A stretch of 64,000 nucleotides of DNA from the NCBI GenBank assembly GCA_965205905.1, contig CBDBHZ010000010.1:186001-250000 (forward strand), in the 5' to 3' direction. The notes beneath the pieces are model-generated. The model saw only the letters and a list, made by a program, of their open reading frames with translations. It was not told the DNA's origin and made no database searches. This document shows, piece after piece, positions 55,889-64,000 of the stretch (position 1 is the first letter of the stretch; each line of letters begins with the position of its first letter). This DNA is from JAHZMA01 sp965205905 (GTDB taxonomy: Bacteria > Pseudomonadota > Alphaproteobacteria > JABAAW01 > JAHZMA01). A program made the position numbers and the translations under genes.

Positions 55889-56331
55889 TGAGTAAATCAG
55901 TTAAAATCATCTTTATCATATCGATTGTTTTCAATATTCTGATTGTCGGGATAGGGATAGGAATTGCAACGCATGAGTTGCGCGAATATAAACTGTTCAC
56001 GGCAGCGCGCTTTCATGACAAGCCAGATGTAAGGCGGTTGCTGGATAAAGCGCGCAAAGAATTTAAGCAACATCGTAACGATATATCAAAATTCTTAACA
56101 CAGATGAGCGACGTGCTAGCGCAACCAGAATATGACGCGCTATCACTAGAAGAATTGATTGAAGATTTTAAGCAAATTCACGTGGTGCGCTATGATTGGC
56201 TAACATTGGAAATATTGCGAATCGTCGAAACTGGCACTTATGAAGAACGGCAAGAAATGGCAGAGTTGCTGAATAATATGGCGCAACATGAACGTAAGGG
56301 TAAAAGACGTGGCAAAAGACCGCCACCATAA
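55888..56331 (+). CDS. CnrX/ZraP-like periplasmic metal-sensor protein
   Basis: The 147-residue protein has an N-terminal membrane anchor (IIFIISIVFNILIVGIGIGIA) and a helical hairpin periplasmic domain (RRLLDKARKEFKQHRNDISKFLTQMSDVLAQPEYDALSLEELIEDFKQIHVVRYDWLTLEILRIVETGTYEERQEMAELLNNM). This is the design of heavy-metal sensors such as CnrX and of ZraP/Spy-like chaperones. It ends in a basic tail (KGKRRGKRPPP). GGAG precedes ATG. It likely senses metal or envelope stress for the sigma factor. Confidence 0.75.
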   Translation: MSKSVKIIFIISIVFNILIVGIGIGIATHELREYKLFTAARFHDKPDVRRLLDKARKEFKQHRNDISKFLTQMSDVLAQPEYDALSLEELIEDFKQIHVVRYDWLTLEILRIVETGTYEERQEMAELLNNMAQHERKGKRRGKRPPP

Positions 56332-56367
56332 TGGTGCGCCACCGCCGCAATAACTACATCGCAATAA

Positions 56368-57003
56368 TTATATCGCCCCGAATGCAAGCATCTCTACATT
56401 TTCAACCATGAAAGTGATGCCAATGCCCAATGTAACCGCACCGCTTAACCGTGCCACAATATGATTCGCAAGCCGAATCGTCAGTAATTTTTCAGCAACA
56501 TAACCAACCATAATGGCAATCAAAAACTGCCCAATCGTAAAGCTTGTCAAATAAGCAATCAAAGGCGTTGCTTCAGCACCAATAATGCCCTCACCATAGG
56601 CAGTGCCATGCGATAATCCTGCCATAACCGCCAGCAAAACCACATAATGCGATGCCAATTTTCTGCCATAAGCCAGTGCCACACCGATACAGATAACCGA
56701 AAACGCAATCAGCATTTCGTTAAAAGGAATGATGATATTGCTCAAAAATAGAGAGCAACCTAACAGGCTAGCCCCACGAAACTTGCGGGCAATAACAGGC
56801 GATTCTTTTGAAACAATGCCAACAAGCCGATTGCCACGATAAAAGCGAGATGGTCAAGCCCCAATATCGGGTGAGCAAAGCCAGAAACAATGCCTTGCCA
56901 TAATGTTAAGGGGTTGCGCCATCTAGCGGGTGATGCGCTAATGCAGGGCCTGCCACGAATAAAGAAGTGAAAATTGATGCGATAAGCAATAGGGGTTTTT
57001 TCA
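56368..57003 (-). CDS. HupE/UreJ-family metal permease, two frameshifts
   Basis: Three frames together make one protein of about 212 residues: MKKPLLLIASIFTSLFVAGPALAHHPLDG (signal peptide and N-terminal His, 57003), then GFAHPILGLDHLAFIVAIGLLA with the HxxxD metal motif, and YVVLLAVMAGLSHGTAYG (56368-56745). Missing bases in G4 at 56910-56913 and C4 at 56772-56775 break the frame. HupE/UreJ proteins import nickel or cobalt. A further 40-codon frame (57139-57010) runs into it without a stop; the signal peptide and RBS (AGGAG) argue for 57003 as start. Confidence 0.85.
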
Positions 57004-57263
57004 TTATCATATCTCCTGAAAACTGGTTTTTGGATTGTTTTGGCTGTTGTGGCTTTTTATAGCCACGCAACACCCATGCGATGATAGCCCCGATAGCAAA
57101 GGGTAATAATAATTTTTGTTCTCGGTTATATAGCATCACTCATCCTCTTATATTGGGTAATATTACAAAGCGCATGATTTGTCAATCGGATTTTTAAAAG
57201 ACGACATCACTTTACACAGATACGCCATTTAGATAATGTGCAACCCGTGATTGTCGTTTTTTC

Positions 57264-57292
57264 TTGCAAAACATGCCAATAAGTCTTATACT
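57264..57292 (+). promoter_or_regulatory. Promoter of the six-module lipoprotein
   Basis: TTGCAA and TATACT are exactly 17 bases apart, 35 bases before the ATG at 57327. It is the best-formed promoter in this part of the window. Confidence 0.6.
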
Positions 57293-57326
57293 GATATTGA
57301 ATACATTATATATGGGGATTTTAACA

Positions 57327-60300
57327 ATGCGTAAGTCAAATTTTTTACTTATCACTTTATTAATAACAGCTATGCTTACGGCTTGCAATGGCGGTAGTGG
57401 TGGTGGTGGTGGATCATCTGATGATGGTAACACACAAAATACGCCTGCGCCTACACCTACGCCTTTTGATACAAGCAAAACAACGCAGATTGATGTGTTT
57501 AACACCACACCATCAACAGTGCCAAAAGCAACGAAATATAGCGCGTTTGATTCAGACTTCTCTGATAGGGCTGATGGCGACATCTTAACCCTAAAAGGCT
57601 TGGCAGCTTTCGGCAGTCAGCACAACACTTACACGCGCGAAACCGCTGCAACCGCATGGGATGATAACGATAATCTTAGAATTGATAGCAAGATTACATT
57701 ATCGCGAATCACTGCACCTGCTATTAACCTCACATTTGATAGCACTGGCGAGATTTCAACCGTAACGGCATATTTAGATGAATTAGATGCTGACATGCTA
57801 GCTAATCTCACAATCAATGCTGAAAGATTTGATTTTGCCTCATCAGGAAGGTCAGAATATACGGCTTATATCGACTGGAAATCCGAAAAAGCGGCGACTT
57901 TAGAAACTGAACTTATCGACACAGGCTATAATATTAACGGGCTCATGGTTGCGGGCGTTGAAAGCCATTTTGCTTATCTCTTATTTCCTACCAAGCAAAG
58001 TAACATTATGTTTAACGGCTCAGGCAAGGGTATTTACGGCGTTGGAATGACGGAATATAATACCGCTTTTACAGCAACCGCCACTGTTGACTTCACGGCA
58101 AAGAATATCTTGCTCAGCACTGATACCACCTGCACGGATACCAGTTGTGATGGTATCACTGCCTCAGCACTTAATTTCACGGAACTATCATTAAGCTTTG
58201 CTACGGGCAACAACAGCATCAGCAAAACTGATGTAACGCTTGATAACACCCTAACTGGCACGCTTGATGCAAGATTTTACGGCCCTAATGGCTGGGAGCT
58301 GGGCGGCACATTTGCGCTTGCTGAAGCCAATAACCGCTATTATTACGGCGCGTTTGCTGCGAATCGGCAGGGCATCACCACGCCACTGGCATTTAGCGAA
58401 GATTCGCTAACGGTAACGCCACCAACAGAATGGGCAACAGATACCACTGCTACCAGCAATTCGGGCGAATCACTTTCAACATTGAGTATGGCGGGTGGCA
58501 AAGCAACCATGAATGCTCTGGCAGTTGCTGGCTCTCATGTGCAGAAATATCAGCGTTCCCCCAATCGCGGTTGGACTGCGGCTGATAACGCGAACCATTA
58601 TGGCGATAGTCAACACACGATCAGCCTCACAAGATTGCTTGGTGCCAGCACATCGATTAGCTTTGCTAATACTGGCGATGGCGCCATTTCGGAAATAGAA
58701 ATCAATTTCACTCTTGATAATTTTATGGTAACTGAATTTGATACCACCACAGATTTATCGGCAACCAAAACCACCAACAACACCGACAACCCCGACAACC
58801 CCAATAATTTTAGCCTGTTTGATGATGCCGATTCTACCAAACTAACCGTTGATAGAAGCATTTTTGGCTTTGATTCAAACTATATGGTCTATGTTACCGC
58901 CACTGCCGATAGGGCGGGCGACTACACCACTGCGAATCAGTCAACCAAAGAATATAATTTTGATTATGATACCATCTTGCTTGCGGGCATCGAAACCAAA
59001 ACCAGCGATTTCACCCAACTTTTTGGCGTCGTTGATTTCACTGGCAAAGGGCGCGGCATCAAGGGTGATGACACTGGCAATTACGCCACGATTTTTGATG
59101 TGAATGTTGCGGTTAATTTTGGCAGTAACAGCCTTGTTGTTACCAGTCATAAAACCTGTAAAGCCGCCGCCACTGCCGTTTGCAATGATGCGGATTTAGG
59201 CACGAGCACCCCTATAGGTGCTGATAGAGATGATTCGCTTAATGTCACAACTGCCGCTTTAAGCTTTGCCGATGCGCTTGATAACAAACTTATCAGCAAC
59301 ACTGCCAGCGGTAATGTTACCGCAGGCAATGGCTTATCAGGCACAGCCGATGTCCGTTTTTACGGTGCTATTGGCGCAGAATTGGGTGGCACATTCGCGC
59401 TTACCAACAGCACCACCAACAGCTATTATTACGGCGCGTTTGGCACGAATCGGCAGGGCATTGTTACCGACTACACCGCGCTTGCCAGCTTCCCTGAACT
59501 TACCGCAGCCGATAAACCAGATGTGCTTGTCCAAAATACCGCCGCCACTCCTGTTGATTATATCTCGCTCAGCGCGGCATCTGCCGATACCAGCAACGCT
59601 ATCAACAAATCTTACACCCTCAGCGGTTTGGCAGTCTATGGTCGGATTGACAACAACTACACGCGTGCTGATATCGCAACCCCATGGGACACAGTTGATT
59701 ACAGCCAAACGGCGACAGGCAACACCATCAAAGAAAATGCGGCTTTATCGCTCAATTTCATAGCTGATGGCACAATATCGGGCGTTACCGCCTATCTGAA
59801 ATATGGCACAGTTGATACCCAACACGACAGTGGCATTGCCATCGGCACACCCACCGCCACCAATTTCAACGCGCCAATCGGCACATCAACCACCACCTCT
59901 ATCTCTGCCTCTCGCGGTTCGGATTTCTTTGGCTTTGAATCCAACTATATGGTCTATCTCAACTGGACTATCAATCAAGACAGTCTTGGTGCGGCAACCA
60001 CTGCCAACACCTACAATATTGAAGGCATGATGGTTGCAGGGATGCGGATGAATGGCGACCTTGATAGCCCCCCAGCGAGCAATACCGATAATATCCGCAC
60101 CAATGGCAATGCCACATTTATCGGCAAGGGCAGGGGCATTTATGGTGATGATGCTTCCCGTTACGCCACCGTTTTTGATGTGCTTGTTACTGTTGATTTT
60201 GGTGCTTCTGAAAATCGTAATAATACGCTAATCAACACAGAAAACACACGCAAAGCCGATGATGAAACCCAAAAATTACCGGCTCTTGATTTGGCAAGAG

Positions 60301-63300
60301 GCACTACTTATATGCTTGCTCTTGATAATTATAAATATGGCGGCACTTTAACTGCTACCAATCATGGTGGCTTAAAAGGCAATATCTATGCCCGCCTTTA
60401 CGGTGAATATGGTTGGGAATTTGGCGGCACATTCGCATTATATGGCGAGCCTGATGGTGATAACCGCTATTATTATGGTGCATTCGGCGCACAACGCAAC
60501 GGTGTTAGCGATGCGCTTGCCTTCAATAATACTGGCATTAATACACCCATTGCCGCCGCCACAGGCTTCACAATCAATGCTGATTCGCTTGCCACAATCT
60601 CGCCCACGCCTGATACCACATTATCAATGAACGCCCTCGCCGCCGCACTTGATGATACCAGCCATTATCAACGCACGCAAAATATGGAATGGACTGCCAC
60701 CAACGATCAATCTGATAACCAACGTAGCATCACCAGCGCGCGCATAACCGATTCGGCACTCTCAATCAGTTTTGATGCACAAGGCAATATATCGGGCGTT
60801 ACCGCCTATGCTGATAAAGCCTATACCGCAACCATCGATTCGCCCATATCGGCCACCAGTTTCACTGCTACTAACACTGATGGCGTTACTCTAAATCTTG
60901 AGTTAGGCGCAGGGCTTAACAGCCGATTCGGTTTCGATTCGCAATATATGGCATATGCTGATTGGCAAGCCACAAGTGCGGGCGATTTTGCAACTGAAAA
61001 TGATAGCCACCTTACCCAAACAACCTACAACCGCGATGGCATCATGCTTGCGGGCATAGAAAATGCTGACTTAATCAATCTTGCTGGCGATACCAGTTTC
61101 ACAGGTAAAGGCAGTGGCTATTACGATGAAAATGATAGTGTTAGAAAAGACTATGCGATTGATACAAGCTATGCCACAATTTTTGATGTGGCGCTGGCTG
61201 TGAATTTTGCGGGTAAAACAATGGCTTTAACCATTGATGGCACATGTAGGGCAGATGACGCAACCTGCGCCACCCCCCTCACTGCGCTTGATTTTGGCAC
61301 AATCGCCATCGCCATTCCTGAAATTGCTAACCATTCAATTACCAATAATCTGGTGAATGATGTAACGCTTGGTGATTTAACAGGCAAGCTTGATACCCGA
61401 TTCTATAGTGCGGAAGCCCGTGAATTTGGCGGCACATTTGCGCTAACATCTAGCACTGAAACTGGCAATAGCTTTTATCATGGTGCGTTTGGTGCGAATC
61501 GAACAGATTACATTATTGCCACCACAACGCAAACCACCAGCCATGCTGATTTCGACTTGCAAACGCTACCATTTAACGACAGCACATTAACAAGCTTTAC
61601 CGACCCGAATCGGATTGATAAACAAAATGATGCGCTACAAATCGCAACCGCAGTCCGAATCACCAAAGGCAATAATGGTGAATTTACCAAAGATACCATC
61701 ATCACCGAAAAAATATCAGGTGGGTTAGCAGTGCTTGATTATGATAATTTAGGTGCGTTTAATATTGATTTTGGTAACAGTAAGAATTTTATATTATATA
61801 TTGCTGATAACAAATATATTCTTAATGCGGGTAGTGATGGTGCATCTGCGGTTAGCGGTAATGGCGTTCAAGTTACGGGGGCAGCGGCTCTCAGCCTTGC
61901 CAGAAATGAATTTGGCTTGGCAAATGGTGATGATGCAGAATATATGGCAAGCATTGCTTGGGAAGAAAATGCTGATACTAGTTACGGCTATGCTGTGGTT
62001 GGCTTTGAAACTGATGGCACTATCCTCACCAATCTTGGCAGTGGCGGTCAAGCTGATAGCACTGAATTTAATGGCAAAGGTGGTGGCTATTATACTGAAA
62101 TTAATACCACTGATAACGATGTTGCTGTTTCCTTTGATATGACTGCCAATGTTGATTTTGCCAATAAAGCAATCATCATCACCAGTAATAACAGTTGCAC
62201 CAATATATATGCTTGCGGTGACACGCCAATCGCACATCTTGATTTCACTGGCACATTAAATTATGCCGAAAATCAAAATAATGTCTTTGGCTCGCTCACC
62301 AGCAAAGGCGCTGACTTGGATTTTGAAAATAATGCCGATAAAACCGCATTATCAGGCACGGCAGATGCCCGCTTTTACGGAATAGGCGCACAGGAATTTG
62401 GTGGCACATTCGCCTTGCAAAATAACAGTGCAGGCTATGCAGGTTGGTTCGGTGCGGGACGTGGCAATCTTGTCTTTGAACAGGCGGTGAACACATCTAC
62501 CACAGTCGGTAACAGTCTAGAAATTAATAATCCTAATCCTGTATATGATTTGGGTAGTGCTAGTAATCGTAAAGGAAAAATGAACAACCTTTTTAACATG
62601 CAAACAGTGCAATTAATAAATGATACACACAACGCCACCCTCACCAGCGTGAGAGTGAATGATGGTAAATTTGAAATAAGCCATGTTAATAATATAAATG
62701 CACATATTGTATATCATTATAACAATACTAATACTAACGTTCCTAAACCAATAAATACACCAGTGATGTATTTTGGTGATAAAAAATATGATTTAGGCAC
62801 CAAACTTGGTGAAGACCTTAGTGGTAGTCATACTGGCATTGGCACTAATAACCGTAGGGGGGATGCCATTATCGATTTCGTTAATGATGTGGCATTCAGC
62901 AATTCTGCATTTGTGCTATTCTCACGAGATACTTTTGATGTAGGTGTGACTAGCAAATATCTCTTTGTAACGCAATGGGAAATCAATGAACCTGTTGATG
63001 GCAAAGCAGTTGATACTCATGGCTATGGCATTTGGGGCATTGAAACTAGTGATGCTTCTACTGGTGGTGTTATCCCTATAACTGGTAACGTAACATTTTT
63101 AGGTGTCGGGCGCGGGCAATATAATACAACCAATGGTGTTGATAGTGGTGAACGTTTCTTTAATGTAAGTAGCGAAATTGATTTTGCCAATAAAACAATC
63201 ACAGTAACCTCTATCAAGACATGCATCGTGCGTGAAAATAATTGTTCCGCAGGCACGCCAAGTGACCCAAGCAACCAACGTTATCACCTTGATTTTAAAG

Positions 63301-63611
63301 GCACATTAAGCTATGGGGTTGATGAAGCAACAAATAAACCCACCAGCCATGCCACTGGCACATTCACCACCAAAGGCACTGATGGAAGTTTTACGGATAA
63401 CAGCGATGGCACAGCATTATTAGGCAATGCCGAAGCCAGATTTTATGGACCGGGTGTTACTTCTGGCACTGACAAACAAATTAGCGATAATTTAGATGTT
63501 GGTGGCACATTCAAAATGCAAAATGCTGATGCCGCTTATATCGGCTATTTTACAGGTATTTGTAAAGGCGTAGAATATGCATTTAATGATAAAGTCGTAA
63601 CCTGCGATTAA
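57327..63611 (+). CDS. Giant TbpB-like lipoprotein, six modules
   Basis: The 2094-residue protein starts MRKSNFLLITLLITAMLTAC, then a Gly/Ser linker. Six modules of about 350 residues end at LDARFYGPNGWELGGTF (58265), ADVRFYGAIGAELGGTF (59350), IYARLYGEYGWEFGGTF (60390), LDTRFYSAEAREFGGTF (61390), ADARFYGIGAQEFGGTF (62360) and, with an insert, AEARFYGPG...VGGTF (63430). Modules 1, 2, 4, 5 and 6 have a spaced Cys pair; module 3 lacks it. The C-terminus carries an extra CKGVEYAFNDKVVTC loop. Its size suggests a multivalent surface receptor or adhesin. Confidence 0.82.
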   Translation: MRKSNFLLITLLITAMLTACNGGSGGGGGSSDDGNTQNTPAPTPTPFDTSKTTQIDVFNTTPSTVPKATKYSAFDSDFSDRADGDILTLKGLAAFGSQHNTYTRETAATAWDDNDNLRIDSKITLSRITAPAINLTFDSTGEISTVTAYLDELDADMLANLTINAERFDFASSGRSEYTAYIDWKSEKAATLETELIDTGYNINGLMVAGVESHFAYLLFPTKQSNIMFNGSGKGIYGVGMTEYNTAFTATATVDFTAKNILLSTDTTCTDTSCDGITASALNFTELSLSFATGNNSISKTDVTLDNTLTGTLDARFYGPNGWELGGTFALAEANNRYYYGAFAANRQGITTPLAFSEDSLTVTPPTEWATDTTATSNSGESLSTLSMAGGKATMNALAVAGSHVQKYQRSPNRGWTAADNANHYGDSQHTISLTRLLGASTSISFANTGDGAISEIEINFTLDNFMVTEFDTTTDLSATKTTNNTDNPDNPNNFSLFDDADSTKLTVDRSIFGFDSNYMVYVTATADRAGDYTTANQSTKEYNFDYDTILLAGIETKTSDFTQLFGVVDFTGKGRGIKGDDTGNYATIFDVNVAVNFGSNSLVVTSHKTCKAAATAVCNDADLGTSTPIGADRDDSLNVTTAALSFADALDNKLISNTASGNVTAGNGLSGTADVRFYGAIGAELGGTFALTNSTTNSYYYGAFGTNRQGIVTDYTALASFPELTAADKPDVLVQNTAATPVDYISLSAASADTSNAINKSYTLSGLAVYGRIDNNYTRADIATPWDTVDYSQTATGNTIKENAALSLNFIADGTISGVTAYLKYGTVDTQHDSGIAIGTPTATNFNAPIGTSTTTSISASRGSDFFGFESNYMVYLNWTINQDSLGAATTANTYNIEGMMVAGMRMNGDLDSPPASNTDNIRTNGNATFIGKGRGIYGDDASRYATVFDVLVTVDFGASENRNNTLINTENTRKADDETQKLPALDLARGTTYMLALDNYKYGGTLTATNHGGLKGNIYARLYGEYGWEFGGTFALYGEPDGDNRYYYGAFGAQRNGVSDALAFNNTGINTPIAAATGFTINADSLATISPTPDTTLSMNALAAALDDTSHYQRTQNMEWTATNDQSDNQRSITSARITDSALSISFDAQGNISGVTAYADKAYTATIDSPISATSFTATNTDGVTLNLELGAGLNSRFGFDSQYMAYADWQATSAGDFATENDSHLTQTTYNRDGIMLAGIENADLINLAGDTSFTGKGSGYYDENDSVRKDYAIDTSYATIFDVALAVNFAGKTMALTIDGTCRADDATCATPLTALDFGTIAIAIPEIANHSITNNLVNDVTLGDLTGKLDTRFYSAEAREFGGTFALTSSTETGNSFYHGAFGANRTDYIIATTTQTTSHADFDLQTLPFNDSTLTSFTDPNRIDKQNDALQIATAVRITKGNNGEFTKDTIITEKISGGLAVLDYDNLGAFNIDFGNSKNFILYIADNKYILNAGSDGASAVSGNGVQVTGAAALSLARNEFGLANGDDAEYMASIAWEENADTSYGYAVVGFETDGTILTNLGSGGQADSTEFNGKGGGYYTEINTTDNDVAVSFDMTANVDFANKAIIITSNNSCTNIYACGDTPIAHLDFTGTLNYAENQNNVFGSLTSKGADLDFENNADKTALSGTADARFYGIGAQEFGGTFALQNNSAGYAGWFGAGRGNLVFEQAVNTSTTVGNSLEINNPNPVYDLGSASNRKGKMNNLFNMQTVQLINDTHNATLTSVRVNDGKFEISHVNNINAHIVYHYNNTNTNVPKPINTPVMYFGDKKYDLGTKLGEDLSGSHTGIGTNNRRGDAIIDFVNDVAFSNSAFVLFSRDTFDVGVTSKYLFVTQWEINEPVDGKAVDTHGYGIWGIETSDASTGGVIPITGNVTFLGVGRGQYNTTNGVDSGERFFNVSSEIDFANKTITVTSIKTCIVRENNCSAGTPSDPSNQRYHLDFKGTLSYGVDEATNKPTSHATGTFTTKGTDGSFTDNSDGTALLGNAEARFYGPGVTSGTDKQISDNLDVGGTFKMQNADAAYIGYFTGICKGVEYAFNDKVVTCD

Positions 63612-63624
63612 TACAATCAGGCAT

Positions 63625-63900
63625 CACCCCATTAATATATGGGGCTTGCCCCCGTGAAGACGGGGGGGCGGAGTGCAACATACGGGATTTCGGCAAGCTC
63701 AATCACCTGCATAGGAGTCGGTTTATGTATCAAGGGGGGTGCGACATACACTTCGCTGATTCTGGCGGTGCGCCAATCAGCTCGTGATGCCCCCCTTGAT
63801 AATCCCCCCGCCATACCTCATACTCGCATCGAGAACGCCTTGATAACCCCCCCCCGCTGTACCTCATACTGGCATCGAGGATACCTAACCCACATCAAGA
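63625..63900. repeat. Palindromic repeat block after the giant lipoprotein
   Basis: TATCAAGGGGGG (63728-63739) and CCCCCCTTGATA (63790-63801) form a perfect 12-bp inverted repeat around an inner hairpin (63755-63781: GCTGAT, TGGCG, CGCCA, ATCAGC). A CCCCCGT/ACGGGGG hairpin lies at about 63650-63666. C-rich tails with 'CTCATACT(C/G)GCATCGAG' follow, as at 3615 and, reversed, near 190. No gene is seen in 63612-63968. Confidence 0.75.
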
Positions 63901-63905
63901 ACACC

Positions 63906-63934
63906 TTGACAAAACCGTCTCATTCTGCTAGCCT
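63906..63934 (+). promoter_or_regulatory. Promoter of the antitoxin copy at the right edge
   Basis: TTGACA is followed after 17 bases by TAGCCT, a weak -10, 35 bases before the ATG at 63969. Confidence 0.4.
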
Positions 63935-63968
63935 AACCCCATAACCCAACAACAAAAGGACAAAAATC

Positions 63969-64000
63969 ATGGGCAAGCTTCAACAACCAATCGCCGATAA
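63969..64000 (+). CDS. Antitoxin-like gene, first codons only
   Basis: ATG 63969 starts MGKLQQPIAD, identical to the start of the minus-strand copy at 1-96 and close to the antitoxin at 3957-4142. GGAC lies just upstream. The gene runs off the right edge. Ten codons are too few to prove the family, but the match to two neighbours makes it likely. Confidence 0.6.
   Translation, partial: MGKLQQPIAD

Noticed and set aside
57010..57139. Independent small gene upstream of hupE
   Set aside because: It has no stop before the hupE signal peptide and no clear ribosome-binding site; kept as a note under hupE.

Overview
The window reads as a chromosomal piece of an AT-rich alphaproteobacterium, probably from an environmental or metagenomic assembly. 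The evidence is indirect: GroEL with a Gly-Gly-Met tail, a sigma32-type promoter before groES, alphaproteobacterial-style tRNA-His, TsaB, GlmS and GlmU, and several families typical of marine Alphaproteobacteria. No rRNA, CRISPR array or transposase was seen. The sequence carries many single-base indels, even in genes that are normally essential (glmS, glmU), so several 'broken' genes are more likely sequence errors than true pseudogenes.

Layout. 0-4.3 kb: accessory DNA with a frameshifted antitoxin copy, an outer-membrane protein, a probable small RNA with its own promoter and terminator, a tRNA 3'-end fragment, a DUF3800 protein, a RelE-like toxin/antitoxin pair and GC-rich palindromic repeats. 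4.3-11.5 kb: groES-groEL, tsaB, an MFS transporter, a RidA protein, an FMN-dependent hydroxy-acid dehydrogenase and a Tat-exported ABC binding protein. 11.5-18.5 kb: a glycosyltransferase, a flippase-like/O-antigen-ligase-like fusion gene present as a 2.36-kb tandem duplication, two tandem small membrane proteins and a DMT transporter. 19-25.5 kb: a type II restriction-modification operon, glmS, glmU, a YdeI-like protein and tRNA-His. 25.6-27.8 kb: a Sel1-repeat protein and a DinB-like polymerase.

27.8-44.6 kb: a Mu-like contractile-tailed phage structural module. On the minus strand it runs from an M15 peptidase and gp48-like protein through small and large terminase, portal, capsid, sheath, tube, hub and baseplate to a tail-collar protein. 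The tail-assembly chaperones and a His-rich protein in the tape-measure position lie on the opposite strand, outside the main operon. No MuA/MuB, integrase, repressor or MuF gene is visible. Palindromic repeats bracket the minus-strand block. A stand-alone DnaA domain IV protein follows.

45-63.6 kb: four large lipoproteins made of 14 copies of a TbpB-like C-terminal barrel module (3+3+2+6). A four-gene metal-stress-like cluster (EF-hand protein, ECF sigma factor, membrane anti-sigma candidate, CnrX/ZraP-like sensor) and a HupE/UreJ metal permease lie among them. The window ends in another palindromic repeat and the first codons of a second antitoxin copy, the same family with which it begins.
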